NCBI RefSeq assembly: GCF_030151085.1
Contig: NZ_JASLER010000080.1
Span: 18,164 to 82,163, forward strand
Source of the DNA: Bacteroides sp.
GTDB lineage: Bacteria; Bacteroidota; Bacteroidia; Bacteroidales; Bacteroidaceae
Length of the DNA stretch: 64,000 nucleotides
Direction: 5' to 3'
Part shown: piece after piece, positions 1 to 9,278 of the stretch
Layout: the number at the start of each line of letters is the position of its first letter
Numbering within the stretch: the first letter of the stretch is position 1
Made by a program: the position numbers and the translations under genes
The notes under the pieces: generated by a model
What the model was told of the DNA's origin: nothing
The model's input: only the letters and a program-made list of their open reading frames with translations
The model's database searches: none

Positions 1-1186
1 GGATTACCGCACGCTCGATGGCGTGTTCCAATTCGCGCACATTGCCCGGCCAGCGATAGAGTTGCATCTGTTTGCGGGCTTCTTTTGAAATGCCTCGCAA
101 GTCTTTCTTGTATTTCTTCCGATAGCGTTGCAGAAAAAAGTCGGCAAGTAAAAAGAGATCATTACCCCGTTCGCGAAGTGGAGGAATACGGATTTCAATG
201 GTATTGATGCGGTATAGCAAATCCTGACGAAACTGCCCCTTGTCGATAGCTGCATATAAATCGGTATTTGTAGCACAAATCAACCGCACATCCACAGGAT
301 AAGAATCAGTGGAGCCTAAACGCGAACTTCTTCTTTGCTCAATAACAGAAAGTAACTTTGATTGAAGGGGCAGGTTTAAGTTACCGATTTCGTTGAGGAA
401 CAATGTACCGCCGGATGCAACTTCCACTCGTCCGGGCTTGTTTTTATGTGCATCGGTAAAAGCTCCTTTCTCATACCCGAAGAGCTCGCTTTCAAATAAT
501 GTCTCGGGAATGCTGCCTAGGTCGATAGGTACATAAATTTCTTTCTTCCGAGGCGACTGTTCATAGATGTATCGGGCTATCAAGTCTTTTCCTGTTCCAT
601 TTTCTCCCAATAGCAGGAGGTTGGCATCAGTATCCGAGCATTTTCGGATCGTCTGGAATATGGCATGCATGGCTGCCGATTCACCGATAACATGAGCAGG
701 CTCAAGAGCGGAAGAAAGGACTTCGGTTTGTTCTTTTAGAGTTTCTTGCTGTTGTTTCAGTTTCTCTTTCTGTTTGGTGAGGGTTTCTACTTCGCAACGG
801 CTGAAACTGAGTTGCAGAGCGGAGGATATGGTTGCCAGAAGTTTATCATTCTGCCACGGTTTAGGGATAAAGTCTGTAGCACCTTGCTTGATGGCTTGCA
901 CGGCTTTCTCGGTATCGGCATAAGCTGTGATAAATATCACTACTGCTTTCGAGTCGAGCTTTAATATTTCTTCCAACCATTGGAAACCTTCTTTTCCGCT
1001 TACTGCATCGCGCCTGAAATTCATGTCTAGCAGAATGACATCAAAGCGGGTACGTGAAATAAGCGGCAATAATTCTCGGGGATCGGAAAGAGTGGTAATG
1101 CTTTCTGCCAATGGGCGCAAAAGCATCTTCAAAGTAAAAAGGATATCTTCGTTGTCGTCTACAATCAATATTTTGCCTCGTTTCAT
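1..1186 (-). CDS. Sigma-54-dependent response regulator, NtrC family (3' end cut by window edge)
   Basis: Activates sigma-54 RNA polymerase when phosphorylated by a partner kinase. Visible order: receiver domain (residues 1-120) with acidic pair D10/D11, phospho-acceptor Asp54 and Lys109; a coiled-coil linker rich in K/Q/E (about 135-160); AAA+ domain starting near 165 with Walker A GENGTGKD (about 195-201), the sigma-54 contact loop as GAFTDA (about 241-246, a variant of GAFTGA), and the WPGNVREL motif near the cut end. The DNA-binding helix-turn-helix lies beyond position 1. The ATG at 1184-1186 fits the receiver-domain start. It diverges from the ABC transporter genes, and the gap between them holds a sigma-54 promoter and paired palindromes, so it probably controls that transporter. 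The kinase gene is not in the window and may lie beyond the edge. Confidence 0.95.
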   Translation of the reverse strand, partial: MKRGKILIVDDNEDILFTLKMLLRPLAESITTLSDPRELLPLISRTRFDVILLDMNFRRDAVSGKEGFQWLEEILKLDSKAVVIFITAYADTEKAVQAIKQGATDFIPKPWQNDKLLATISSALQLSFSRCEVETLTKQKEKLKQQQETLKEQTEVLSSALEPAHVIGESAAMHAIFQTIRKCSDTDANLLLLGENGTGKDLIARYIYEQSPRKKEIYVPIDLGSIPETLFESELFGYEKGAFTDAHKNKPGRVEVASGGTLFLNEIGNLNLPLQSKLLSVIEQRRSSRLGSTDSYPVDVRLICATNTDLYAAIDKGQFRQDLLYRINTIEIRIPPLRERGNDLFLLADFFLQRYRKKYKKDLRGISKEARKQMQLYRWPGNVRELEHAIERAVI

Positions 1187-1271
1187 AGCAGCTGTTATTA
1201 GTAGGATAGGAGCAAAGGCAGTTCAGTCTAACTTTACTTTTGCAAAGATAGGCAAATATTCTGAAATCAGA

Positions 1272-1308
1272 GTGTACGATACCGTGCATCTGGTGTACGA
1301 TATCGTGC
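1272..1308. promoter_or_regulatory. Paired palindromic upstream activator sites for the NtrC-type regulator
   Basis: Two 16-bp copies, GTGTACGATACCGTGC at 1272-1287 and GTGTACGATATCGTGC at 1293-1308, differ at one base. Each is a near-palindrome around ACGATATCGT. Their starts are 21 bp apart, two helical turns, so two dimers would bind on one face. They lie 56-92 bp upstream of the sigma-54 -24 element, the usual place for an enhancer. That the adjacent regulator binds here is inference. Confidence 0.75.
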
Positions 1309-1363
1309 GTTTTTATTGATTTAGGTTTTATTCAAGTATTTGAAATACAGAAGAATTATGTTT

Positions 1364-1378
1364 TGGTATAATTATTGC
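1364..1378 (+). promoter_or_regulatory. Sigma-54 (RpoN) promoter of the ABC transporter operon
   Basis: The -24/-12 pattern TGG-N8-TTGC is met exactly: TGG at 1364-1366 and TTGC at 1375-1378. It lies 50 bp before the permease start, downstream of the paired palindromes and facing away from the sigma-54 activator gene. Confidence 0.75.
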
Positions 1379-1427
1379 AAAACTTTCGTATAACGAATTG
1401 TTCATTGTCTTCATAAAATAGTAAACT

Positions 1428-3857
1428 ATGATAAAGCATTACATCAAAGTAGCTCTTCGGCTTATCAAGCGGAGCATGTTGTTCTCTTCCATCAATATGC
1501 TGGGTTTTGTGTTCGGCATGACAGCGGCATTCCTTATATATCTGTGGGTGGTGAACGAACTGACCTATGAAGATTATAATCCAGATGCTGATAGAATATA
1601 TAGAGTGGTAGAAGTTTACCGGAAGGAAACGGGAGAAATAAAAGAATCTCCCAGTACAATTATTCCTTTAGTTGAAACTTTCAGAAAGGAATTTCCGCAA
1701 GTGGAAACAGCCACTATCATCAAGTATGAAAATGAAGCTACCATTGAGAATAGTACAGGCAAAAGTATTTCGGGGCTTCAAGCGTATGCCGATACTGCTT
1801 TCTTCAAAGTATTTACATTCGAGGTGGTAGCAGGTGATCTTGCCGATATGAAAAGGTGTGATTTTTGTATACTTTCCGAACCATTTGCAATCAAGCTATT
1901 TGGCAGTACTGTAGCGGCGATCGGTAAAAAGGTAAAGTTACCTTCCGATTATCTATATAAACTTGAACCCAGACCGGTAGTTGCTGTTGTCAAGATTCCC
2001 CCTAAGTGTCATATTTTTTTTGATGTACTATTTGATATCAATGGAGTGTGTGCTTACACAAACGGAATGCATTTCAACTCAATGGCTAACCGTGAACATC
2101 ACCAAGTATATGTGAAGATGAAACAAGGTGACGAAGGTAAAATGTACCAGAAAGAGCATAAGGAGATGAGCCAGGTACTAAGCAAATTGGGGGATAAGAA
2201 TACTCTTGTCCGTTTCCAGCCCATCAAGGATATTCATTTGAAAACAAACTTTCCAGATCCAGATATAAAGAATCACGGGAGCATGGCAAGTATTTATTTG
2301 TTTGTCGGTTTGGCTGCTTTGGTCATCTTCATGGGTGCATTCAACTTTATGACACTTTCTACCGCTAGGGCCTCTCTACGTTATAAAGAAATAGGCGTGC
2401 GCAAAGTTACGGGTGCTAAGCGGAAAACATTGATTACACAATTCTTGTCCGAAAGTATAGTACAAGCAGTTATCTCATTAATGCTGGCTTTGGCATTGAC
2501 GGAGCCGATGCTTCCATTCTTCAATAGGGTAATGAATGCAAATATATCGTTGAGCCTGAGTTGGAGTATCTTATTTTACATCCTCTTTGGCATTATTGGA
2601 GTAGGGTGTATTGCAGGCAGCTATCCGGCATTCTACCTTTCGTCCATCAATCCGCTCATTGCTTTTAAAGGCGGACAAAAGACGGGTCAGAAAGGCGGAT
2701 TAATAAGAGGGCTTGTATGCATACAGTTTGTAATCGCTATTTTCCTGATGATCGTTACAATGACTGTTTATAAACAACTGCATTATATGCAGAATAAAGA
2801 TTTGGGGCTAGACAAGGAAAACATCGTAGCGGTATATACCAATCTGTGGTATGATGTCGGCGCCTTCAAACAGGAACTCATGAAGAATCCTGTTATTAAA
2901 AGCGTAGCAATGGGAAGTTCTATAGGCAACTTTTGTGAAAGCGGAGAATGGAAAGACGGAGCTATGACAGGCTGGACGGATATAGACGGAAAAGAGAACT
3001 CCTTGAAGATGTTAGCAGTCTTTACAGATGCTGACTTCTTAAAAACTTTCGATCTGAAACTGATTAAAGGTGAACTGCCGGATGATGATTATGATAACTA
3101 CTGGGGAGGCGGAGGCTATCAGCGTACAGTGGTAATCAATGAAACAGCTTGGAAAGCCATGAAGATGGCTGATCCCATAGGGACGGAATTCCGGTTCACG
3201 GAAGGATGGGGCGGGGATTTTACTTTTCGTATTGTAGGTATTGTAAAAGATTTCAATTTCCAGTCTCTACGTGAGCAGATAAAACCTGCTTTCATTTGCT
3301 ATAACCCCGAACAGATAGAATATCTATTTATCAAGATTGCACCCGAACGTCGGCAGGAGACTTTGAAGTTCATTCAGCATAAGTTTGAGGAAATGGCACC
3401 TTTGTTTGTTAAAGAGTTCCGTTATCAATATTTCTCCGACGCTCTGAACAAGAACTATACTAAGGAACAACAGCAAAGTCGCATGCTGCTCTTCTTCACA
3501 GTACTAGCCATTGTAATAGCTATGATGGGAGTATTCGGATTGGTTTCCCTCTCTACGGAGCAACGAACCAAGGAGATAGGCATCCGGAAAGTAAATGGTG
3601 CGCATTCCGACTGTATTGTGAGGATGTTCTGCCGGGAATACCTCAAATGGGTGGGCATAGCTTTCGTCATAGCATGTCCTTTAGGGTATTTCTTCATGCA
3701 GCGTTGGCTCACTGAGTTTGCTTATCAGACTTCTATCAGTTGGTGGTTATTTGTACTGGCAGGAGTTCTTATCGGAGGAATTACCTTATTAACCGTTATT
3801 TGCCAGACGTGGCGGAAAGCTTCGCAGAATCCAGTGAAGTCATTGCGTTACGAATAG
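1428..3857 (+). CDS. ABC transporter permease, MacB/FtsX type
   Basis: Inner-membrane permease of a MacB-like ABC system, the class that drives export or envelope mechanotransmission rather than classic uptake. The 809-residue chain has an N-terminal membrane segment (about 17-40), a large periplasmic MacB core domain (about 45-280), an FtsX-type three-helix block (about 286-410 with the RYKEIGVRKVTGA loop), a further membrane segment near 425-445, a second periplasmic domain, and a C-terminal FtsX block (about 685-800 with a matching TKEIGIRKVNGA loop). This two-FtsX layout is the usual Bacteroidales form. The ATPase gene follows after 55 bp. The ATG at 1428 gives a correctly placed first membrane helix. 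Substrate unknown; a stress or antimicrobial-peptide role is only a guess from the family. Confidence 0.93.
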   Translation: MIKHYIKVALRLIKRSMLFSSINMLGFVFGMTAAFLIYLWVVNELTYEDYNPDADRIYRVVEVYRKETGEIKESPSTIIPLVETFRKEFPQVETATIIKYENEATIENSTGKSISGLQAYADTAFFKVFTFEVVAGDLADMKRCDFCILSEPFAIKLFGSTVAAIGKKVKLPSDYLYKLEPRPVVAVVKIPPKCHIFFDVLFDINGVCAYTNGMHFNSMANREHHQVYVKMKQGDEGKMYQKEHKEMSQVLSKLGDKNTLVRFQPIKDIHLKTNFPDPDIKNHGSMASIYLFVGLAALVIFMGAFNFMTLSTARASLRYKEIGVRKVTGAKRKTLITQFLSESIVQAVISLMLALALTEPMLPFFNRVMNANISLSLSWSILFYILFGIIGVGCIAGSYPAFYLSSINPLIAFKGGQKTGQKGGLIRGLVCIQFVIAIFLMIVTMTVYKQLHYMQNKDLGLDKENIVAVYTNLWYDVGAFKQELMKNPVIKSVAMGSSIGNFCESGEWKDGAMTGWTDIDGKENSLKMLAVFTDADFLKTFDLKLIKGELPDDDYDNYWGGGGYQRTVVINETAWKAMKMADPIGTEFRFTEGWGGDFTFRIVGIVKDFNFQSLREQIKPAFICYNPEQIEYLFIKIAPERRQETLKFIQHKFEEMAPLFVKEFRYQYFSDALNKNYTKEQQQSRMLLFFTVLAIVIAMMGVFGLVSLSTEQRTKEIGIRKVNGAHSDCIVRMFCREYLKWVGIAFVIACPLGYFFMQRWLTEFAYQTSISWWLFVLAGVLIGGITLLTVICQTWRKASQNPVKSLRYE

Positions 3858-3912
3858 ATTCAAAATAATATACTCATTATTAAAATCAATCATTAAACTA
3901 AATATCCATATT

Positions 3913-4590
3913 ATGATAAAGACAATTGGACTCAGCAAAATATTCCGCACCGAAAGCGTGCAGACTACTGCCTTGAACGAAGTAAGCCTCGATATCAATC
4001 AAGGCGAGTTTATAGCTATTATGGGACCATCCGGCTGCGGAAAATCCACCTTATTAAATATACTGGGCTTGCTCGATAATCCTACTTCGGGAGAACTTTG
4101 GTTCTTAGATCAAGAAGTATCCCGTTTCTCCGAAAACAACCGTACCGATCTTCGAAATGGCAACATCGGTTTCGTCTTCCAAAGCTTTAACCTTATTGAC
4201 GAACTCACTGTTTTCGAAAATGTAGAGCTTCCACTTCTCTATGCCGGAGTCTCCGTCCGAGAACGAGCCGAACGTGTGAACAAAGCTTTGGAACGAATGC
4301 AGATCGCCCACCGTACCGAACATTATCCTCAACAATTATCGGGCGGTCAGCAACAACGTGTGGCAATAGCCCGTGCCATTGTTACTAACCCCCACATTAT
4401 CCTTGCAGACGAACCTACAGGTAATCTGGATTCAACCAATGGTAACGAGGTAATGTCACTATTGAAAGAGTTGAATGACGATGGCGCCACAGTTGTAATG
4501 GTTACTCACTCCGAAGATAATGCTCGTGAAGCCAAACGCATTATCCGCATGATGGATGGGTGCATTTTGACCGAAAGTACCAGAATATAG
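3913..4590 (+). CDS. ABC transporter ATP-binding protein, MacB/LolD type
   Basis: ATPase partner of the preceding permease. It has Walker A GPSGCGKST (38-46), Q-loop in the QSFNLIDELTV stretch, ABC signature LSGGQQQR (about 141-148), Walker B IILADEP with the catalytic Glu, and the switch His in VMVTHSED. The 225-residue length is typical of LolD/MacB-class ATPases. It follows the permease by 55 bp and shares its sigma-54 promoter unless an internal start exists. No periplasmic adaptor or TolC-like gene is present within the window. Confidence 0.95.
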   Translation: MIKTIGLSKIFRTESVQTTALNEVSLDINQGEFIAIMGPSGCGKSTLLNILGLLDNPTSGELWFLDQEVSRFSENNRTDLRNGNIGFVFQSFNLIDELTVFENVELPLLYAGVSVRERAERVNKALERMQIAHRTEHYPQQLSGGQQQRVAIARAIVTNPHIILADEPTGNLDSTNGNEVMSLLKELNDDGATVVMVTHSEDNAREAKRIIRMMDGCILTESTRI

Positions 4591-4668
4591 CAAGAGACAA
4601 GTAGTGCTATTAAAATAATGTTTGTTTTTTTATTATTGTTGAACGAAGGAGTTATAACCTTTTTTTAT

Positions 4669-4676
4669 TAATTTTG
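4669..4676 (+). promoter_or_regulatory. Bacteroides -7 box for fhs
   Basis: TAATTTTG matches the Bacteroides -7 consensus TAnnTTTG and lies 45 bp upstream of the chosen fhs start. No clear TTTG was found at the normal -33 distance, so support rests on the -7 box. Confidence 0.5.
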
Positions 4677-4721
4677 CAACTTTTCGAAAATCGGAGTTGT
4701 TACTTTAAGAAAAGACTAGAT

Positions 4722-6392
4722 ATGAAATCAGACATTGAAATAGCTCGTAGCATAGAGCTGAAGAAGATAAAGCAGGTTGCAGAAAGTGTAGGTATCCCAC
4801 GTGATGAAGTAGAAAACTATGGACGTTATATCGCTAAGATTCCCGAGTATCTGATAGATGAGGAGAAAGTAAAGCAAAGTAACTTAATACTGGTAACTGC
4901 TATTACTGCAACTAAAGCGGGTATTGGAAAGACAACCGTCTCCATCGGTTTGGCTTTAGGATTGAACAAGATAGGCAAAAAAGCGATTGTTGCTTTGCGT
5001 GAACCTTCTCTCGGACCTTGCTTCGGTATGAAAGGTGGTGCGGCAGGTGGTGGTTATGCTCAGGTGCTTCCCATGGAAAAAATCAACCTGCACTTTACAG
5101 GAGATTTTCATGCCATCACTTCGGCGCACAATATGATTTCAGCTTTGCTGGACAATCATCTCTATCAGCATCAGGCTGAAGGTTTCGGACTGAAAGAGAT
5201 TATCTGGCGACGTGTGCTCGATGTGAACGACCGCTCCTTGCGTAGCATTGTTACCGGCTTAGGACCTCGCAGTAACGGAATTACCCAGGAGTCCGGCTTT
5301 GATATTACTCCTGCATCCGAAATCATGGCAATTCTCTGTCTCTCGAAAGATCTTAACGACTTACGCCGTCGCATCGAGAACATAATCCTCGGTTTTACAT
5401 ACGATGATAAACCCTTTACTGTAAAAGATTTAGGTGTAGCCGGAGCTATTACTGTTCTGCTGAAAGATGCCATCCATCCTAACTTGGTACAGACTACCGA
5501 AGGGACGGCTGCTTTTGTTCATGGCGGACCGTTCGCAAATATAGCACATGGTTGTAATTCCATACTTGCTACCAAGATGGCAATGACTTTTGGCGATTAC
5601 GTAATAACAGAAGCAGGTTTCGGTGCCGACTTGGGTGCGGAGAAATTTTATGATATCAAATGTCGTAAAAGCGGTTTACAGCCTAAATTAACTGTGATTG
5701 TTGCCACTGCGCAAGGATTGAAAATGCACGGTGGTGTAAGCCTTGATCGTATTAAAGAACCTAATATGGAGGGTTTAAGAGAGGGCTTCAATAATTTGAA
5801 TAAACATGTGCGCAATCTTCGCTCGTTCGGGCAGACAATTGTAGTTGCATTCAACCGTTTTGCTAGTGATACGGACGAGGAAGTGGATGCAATCCGTCGC
5901 CATTGTGAAGAGAACTTACAGGTAGGCTTTGCCATTAATAATGCTTTTACAGAAGGCGGTGAAGGTGCTGTGGATTTAGCTAATCTTGTAGTAGAAACCA
6001 TTGAGAAGAATCCGTCTGCTCCTTTGCAATATGCATACGCGGAGAGTGACTCTGTATCGCAGAAAATAGAGAAAGTAGCTTGCAATTTGTATGGTGCCAG
6101 TGTGGTAACTTATAGCAGTGCTTCGCGCAAGATGATGAAGATGATCGAAAAAATGGGAATTGCCCATTATCCGGTTTGTATTGCTAAAACTCAATATTCA
6201 TTCTCTGCTGATCCAAAGATATATGGTGCAGTCGATAACTTTGAGTTCCATATCAAAGACATCGTTATCAATAATGGTGCTGAAATGATAGTAGCTATTG
6301 CCGGTGAAATACTTCGTATGCCGGGCTTGCCTAAAGTACCGCAAGCACAGTTTATCGACATTGTAGATGGCAATATAGAAGGGCTGAGTTAA
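4722..6392 (+). CDS. fhs: Formate-tetrahydrofolate ligase
   Basis: Makes 10-formyl-THF from formate, THF and ATP in the cytosol and feeds one-carbon units to purine and Met-tRNA formylation. The 556-residue chain has the family length. The P-loop-like ATP site TATKAGIGKTTVSIGLALGL lies near the N terminus, and the following GAAGGGYAQV and HFTGDFHAI stretches are family hallmarks. I chose the ATG at 4722 (protein begins MKSDIEIARS) rather than the TTG at 4674, because the extra 16 residues are not FTHFS-like and the upstream codon lies in the -7 promoter box. Its 3' end faces glyA, the other THF one-carbon enzyme, across a shared terminator. Confidence 0.97.
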   Translation: MKSDIEIARSIELKKIKQVAESVGIPRDEVENYGRYIAKIPEYLIDEEKVKQSNLILVTAITATKAGIGKTTVSIGLALGLNKIGKKAIVALREPSLGPCFGMKGGAAGGGYAQVLPMEKINLHFTGDFHAITSAHNMISALLDNHLYQHQAEGFGLKEIIWRRVLDVNDRSLRSIVTGLGPRSNGITQESGFDITPASEIMAILCLSKDLNDLRRRIENIILGFTYDDKPFTVKDLGVAGAITVLLKDAIHPNLVQTTEGTAAFVHGGPFANIAHGCNSILATKMAMTFGDYVITEAGFGADLGAEKFYDIKCRKSGLQPKLTVIVATAQGLKMHGGVSLDRIKEPNMEGLREGFNNLNKHVRNLRSFGQTIVVAFNRFASDTDEEVDAIRRHCEENLQVGFAINNAFTEGGEGAVDLANLVVETIEKNPSAPLQYAYAESDSVSQKIEKVACNLYGASVVTYSSASRKMMKMIEKMGIAHYPVCIAKTQYSFSADPKIYGAVDNFEFHIKDIVINNGAEMIVAIAGEILRMPGLPKVPQAQFIDIVDGNIEGLS

Positions 6393-6492
6393 TTGAGAAT
6401 TGAGAATAAAAAAATAGGCTGCGCATTGATACCAATCATGCGCAGCCTTTATTTTGTGAGAACTATTATTTTTTGATTCTCAATTCTCAATT
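6391..6492. terminator. Bidirectional terminator between fhs and glyA (nested inverted repeat)
   Basis: The core stem GGCTGCGCAT (6417-6426) pairs with ATGCGCAGCC (6438-6447), flanked by A-runs on the left and T-runs on the right, so it can stop transcription from both sides. An outer perfect 17-bp inverted repeat (6391-6407 with 6476-6492) encloses it and touches the stop codons of both genes. A stem with the same GGCTGCGCA core recurs at 17503-17534. Confidence 0.85.
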
Positions 6493-7772
6493 TAATAAGC
6501 AAACAACGGATATTTCTCCATTGTCTTACCTACACGTGCACGAACTTCTGCAATTACTTGTTCGTTTTCTACGTTAGAAAGAACGGTTTCAATCATTTCG
6601 GCGATCTCTTGCATTAAATCTTCTTTAGCACCACGAGTCGTGATAGCAGGAGTACCCAAACGGATACCTGAAGTTTGGAAAGCAGAGCGGCTATCAAACG
6701 GAACCATATTCTTATTTACGGTGATATCAGCAGATACCAATGCTTTTTCAGCTACTTTACCGGTCAAATCAGGATATTTGCTACGGAGGTCAACCAACAT
6801 AGAGTGGTTATCTGTACCACCGGAAACGATAGTAAAGCCGCGGTCTATCAAAGCCTGTGCCAATGCAGCAGCATTCTTTTTCACTTGCTTGGCATATTCT
6901 TTCCATTCCGGTTGAAGGATTTCACCGAAAGCTACTGCTTTGGCAGCAATAACGTGTTCCAACGGACCACCTTGGATACCGGGGAATACGGCTGAATCGA
7001 GCAATTGAGACATCATCTTGATTTCACCCTTCGGAGTAGTCTTGCCCCATGGATTGGGAAAATCTTTACCCATCATGATAACACCACCACGAGGACCACG
7101 CAATGTCTTGTGAGTAGTAGAAGTTACGATATGAGCATATTTAACGGGGTTATCCAGTTCGCCGGCTGCAATAAGACCGGCAGGATGTGCCATGTCGATC
7201 ATCAATAAAGCACCTACTTTATCAGCAATTTCGCGCATGCGCTTGTAATCCCATTCGCGGGAATAAGCCGAACCACCACCAATAATCATTTTCGGTTTCT
7301 CACGCAAAGCAACTTCTTCCATTTGATCGTAGTCTACGCGACCGGTTTCTTGGTTCAAGTTATATTCGCACGGAGTATAGATAATACCGGAAGTATTTAC
7401 TAAAGAACCATGAGAAAGGTGTCCGCCATGTGCAAGGTTCAATCCCATGAACTTGTCACCCGGGTTGAGTACTGCAAGGAATACGGCTGCATTGGCTTGT
7501 GCACCTGAGTGCGGTTGTACGTTTGCCCATTCAGCGCCAAAGATTTCTTTCAGGCGGTCAATGGCAATTTGTTCGCTTTGGTCTACTACTTCGCAACCAC
7601 CATAATAACGCTTGCCGGGATAACCTTCGGCGTATTTGTTGGTGAGGCAGGAGCCCATAGCCTGCATAACTTGGTCACTTACAAAGTTCTCTGATGCAAT
7701 CAGTTCAATGCCTTTGAGCTGACGTTGATGTTCTTTTTCGATGATGTCGAAAATTAAATCGTCTCTTTTCAT
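6492..7772 (-). CDS. glyA: Serine hydroxymethyltransferase
   Basis: PLP enzyme interconverting serine and glycine while loading methylene onto THF. The 426-residue length and motifs fit: the substrate-binding segment IELIASENFVS near the N terminus, SGAQANAAV, the HLSHG loop, DMAHPAGL, and the PLP lysine in VTSTTHKTLRGPRGG (about Lys220-225). Start ATG at 7770-7772. A 126-bp gap with a good -7 box on the minus strand separates it from the PorT-like gene upstream, so it is probably transcribed on its own. Confidence 0.98.
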   Translation of the reverse strand: MKRDDLIFDIIEKEHQRQLKGIELIASENFVSDQVMQAMGSCLTNKYAEGYPGKRYYGGCEVVDQSEQIAIDRLKEIFGAEWANVQPHSGAQANAAVFLAVLNPGDKFMGLNLAHGGHLSHGSLVNTSGIIYTPCEYNLNQETGRVDYDQMEEVALREKPKMIIGGGSAYSREWDYKRMREIADKVGALLMIDMAHPAGLIAAGELDNPVKYAHIVTSTTHKTLRGPRGGVIMMGKDFPNPWGKTTPKGEIKMMSQLLDSAVFPGIQGGPLEHVIAAKAVAFGEILQPEWKEYAKQVKKNAAALAQALIDRGFTIVSGGTDNHSMLVDLRSKYPDLTGKVAEKALVSADITVNKNMVPFDSRSAFQTSGIRLGTPAITTRGAKEDLMQEIAEMIETVLSNVENEQVIAEVRARVGKTMEKYPLFAY

Positions 7773-7823
7773 TATTGCTTACTTAGATAAGTTTGATTAA
7801 TCTGTGTTTCCTTATTAAGCGTA

Positions 7824-7831
7824 CAAATTTA
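7824..7831 (-). promoter_or_regulatory. Bacteroides -7 box for glyA
   Basis: Read on the minus strand the box is TAAATTTG, an exact TAnnTTTG match about 50 bp before the glyA ATG. The -33 element is not clear. Confidence 0.5.
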
Positions 7832-7898
7832 AAGGAAATAAATGAATAAATTGAAAGAAAATCTGTTTTTTTGGTTAACAATTTGCTGTGTCGAAGCT

Positions 7899-8672
7899 TT
7901 AGAAGAATACCCCTAAAGAAAAGCTAAGTACATTGTCATGCCGGTGGAATCGGATTTCGTTGTTGGTGTCGGCCTCGTTGATGGTATTCCCGCTTGAAGG
8001 AACATCGTATGAAACCTGCTTGGAGATATTATGCAAACCGATGTCGTAGCGGAAATCAAAAAAGATACGTGATATGGTTACTGCAACACCCGCCGTAATA
8101 CTGAGGTTCAGCGGACGTAACTGTTCTTTGATATTCTGCTGATCGAAGTTCTCAAAAGTCACTTTACTTTTTTGTGCCCAAATATAACGTATCTTAGGAC
8201 CGCCAAATATAGCAAGGCTGTAAGGACCTTCCTTGATAATGTTATAACCGTAGATTACAGGAACATCAATACTATGGATAGACGAAGTAATGGAGGCTTC
8301 TGCCGGTATAGCGCCAACAGGGGCATCATCCGGCAGAGGCTTTTCGAAGGTGATATTGCAACGGTTGATATTATAAGATACCTCCGGTTGCAAGAAATGA
8401 CGTTCAACGTTTATCCGCATAAAAACGGAACCGAAATAACCTATCTTATAATTATTCTGTACTTCCTCGATGGCAACACCATTTACACTGAAATTGGAAA
8501 CCAGGAATAAGGAAGAAGTAAAACCACCTTTGACGCCAAAATTTGCAGAGCGTTCTTTCCGTGTTTTAGGGTGGTCATCATCGTAAGTACCGGGGACTGA
8601 AGGATGCTGTCCCCACATCATTGCAGAGAATGTCAACAACCCCATACAGATAATAATTAGTTTACGTCCCAT
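7899..8672 (-). CDS. Outer-membrane beta-barrel protein, PorT-like family
   Basis: A 257-residue exported protein. A Sec signal peptide covers residues 1-21 (cleavage probably after MMWG). The mature part starts with a charged segment and then alternates short amphipathic strands (for example ANFGVKGGFTSSLF, KIGYFGSVFMRINV, YSLAIFGGPKIRY, RIFFDFRYDIGL) and ends in Phe (FSLGVFF), as outer-membrane barrels do. This is the outer membrane protein beta-barrel/PorT-like group common in Bacteroidetes. It is the last gene of the pyrB-pyrI-flavin reductase run, only 6 bp after the reductase. Whether it is the T9SS PorT itself or a small generic barrel cannot be decided here. Confidence 0.75.
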   Translation of the reverse strand: MGRKLIIICMGLLTFSAMMWGQHPSVPGTYDDDHPKTRKERSANFGVKGGFTSSLFLVSNFSVNGVAIEEVQNNYKIGYFGSVFMRINVERHFLQPEVSYNINRCNITFEKPLPDDAPVGAIPAEASITSSIHSIDVPVIYGYNIIKEGPYSLAIFGGPKIRYIWAQKSKVTFENFDQQNIKEQLRPLNLSITAGVAVTISRIFFDFRYDIGLHNISKQVSYDVPSSGNTINEADTNNEIRFHRHDNVLSFSLGVFF

Positions 8673-8678
8673 CCTTAT

Positions 8679-9263
8679 TTATAGTCTTGCTGCCTTATTA
8701 TTTCTTTTTTCCACTGACCAGCCGAATTTGCCGATTTTCTCACCTAATTCATAATATCCACCGTGCACATATACCAAAGGATTGGTTTCTGCCAATTCCA
8801 GTTTTCCGTTTTCCGGATTCAGATTGTTTGTATCGGCACGAACATTCACCACGTCGGCTATGAACATGTCGTGTGAACCAAGGGCTACAATCTCCTTCAC
8901 CCGACATTCGATGCAAAGCGGTGATTCTTCGATGAGGGGTGCACTAACTACGGTACATTTACCCGGGGTGAGGTTCATTTCTTCAAACTTATTGTAATCC
9001 TTTCCGGAGCGAACACCGCACCAGTCAGTAGCACGAGCCATATCTTTGGTGGTAAGATTGATGACGAACTCCATATTCCGTTTGATAATGTCGTAGGAAT
9101 GGCGTTCAGGGCGTACGGAAATATAGCACATGGGCGGGTTCGTACAAATCGTCCCCGTCCATGCTACAGTCAGTATGTTAAATTCCTCCGGAGTGCTTCC
9201 GCAACTTACCAGGACAGCAGGTAACGGATAAATCATTGTTCCGGGTTTCCAATCTTCTTTCAT
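8679..9263 (-). CDS. Flavin reductase family protein (FMN-binding split barrel)
   Basis: A 194-residue flavin-reductase-like protein. The typical pattern is present: an N-terminal P-x-x-AVLVSCG segment, the FMN-contact region NILTVAWTGTICTNPPMCYISVRPERHSYDII, then EFVINLT and a later CRVKEIVALGSHDMFIADV stretch. Such proteins bind FMN and move electrons between NAD(P)H or ferredoxin and an unknown acceptor. It lies between pyrI (15 bp) and the PorT-like gene (6 bp), so it is co-transcribed with aspartate carbamoyltransferase. The physiological acceptor is unknown. Confidence 0.88.
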   Translation of the reverse strand: MKEDWKPGTMIYPLPAVLVSCGSTPEEFNILTVAWTGTICTNPPMCYISVRPERHSYDIIKRNMEFVINLTTKDMARATDWCGVRSGKDYNKFEEMNLTPGKCTVVSAPLIEESPLCIECRVKEIVALGSHDMFIADVVNVRADTNNLNPENGKLELAETNPLVYVHGGYYELGEKIGKFGWSVEKRNNKAARL

Positions 9264-9278
9264 AAGTAAAAACTCAGC

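Noticed and set aside
927..1319. Plus-strand open frame of 130 codons
   Set aside because: It lies opposite the well-supported sigma-54 regulator and across the enhancer sites; its translation has no family resemblance.
4591..4630. Terminator after the ABC ATPase (ATAGCA/TGCTAT stem)
   Set aside because: Only 6 bp of stem with a 12-nt loop and the T-run is some distance away; too weak to list.
7773..7898. THF or glycine riboswitch before glyA
   Set aside because: The gap is short and AT-rich, with no stem set of a known THF or glycine aptamer.
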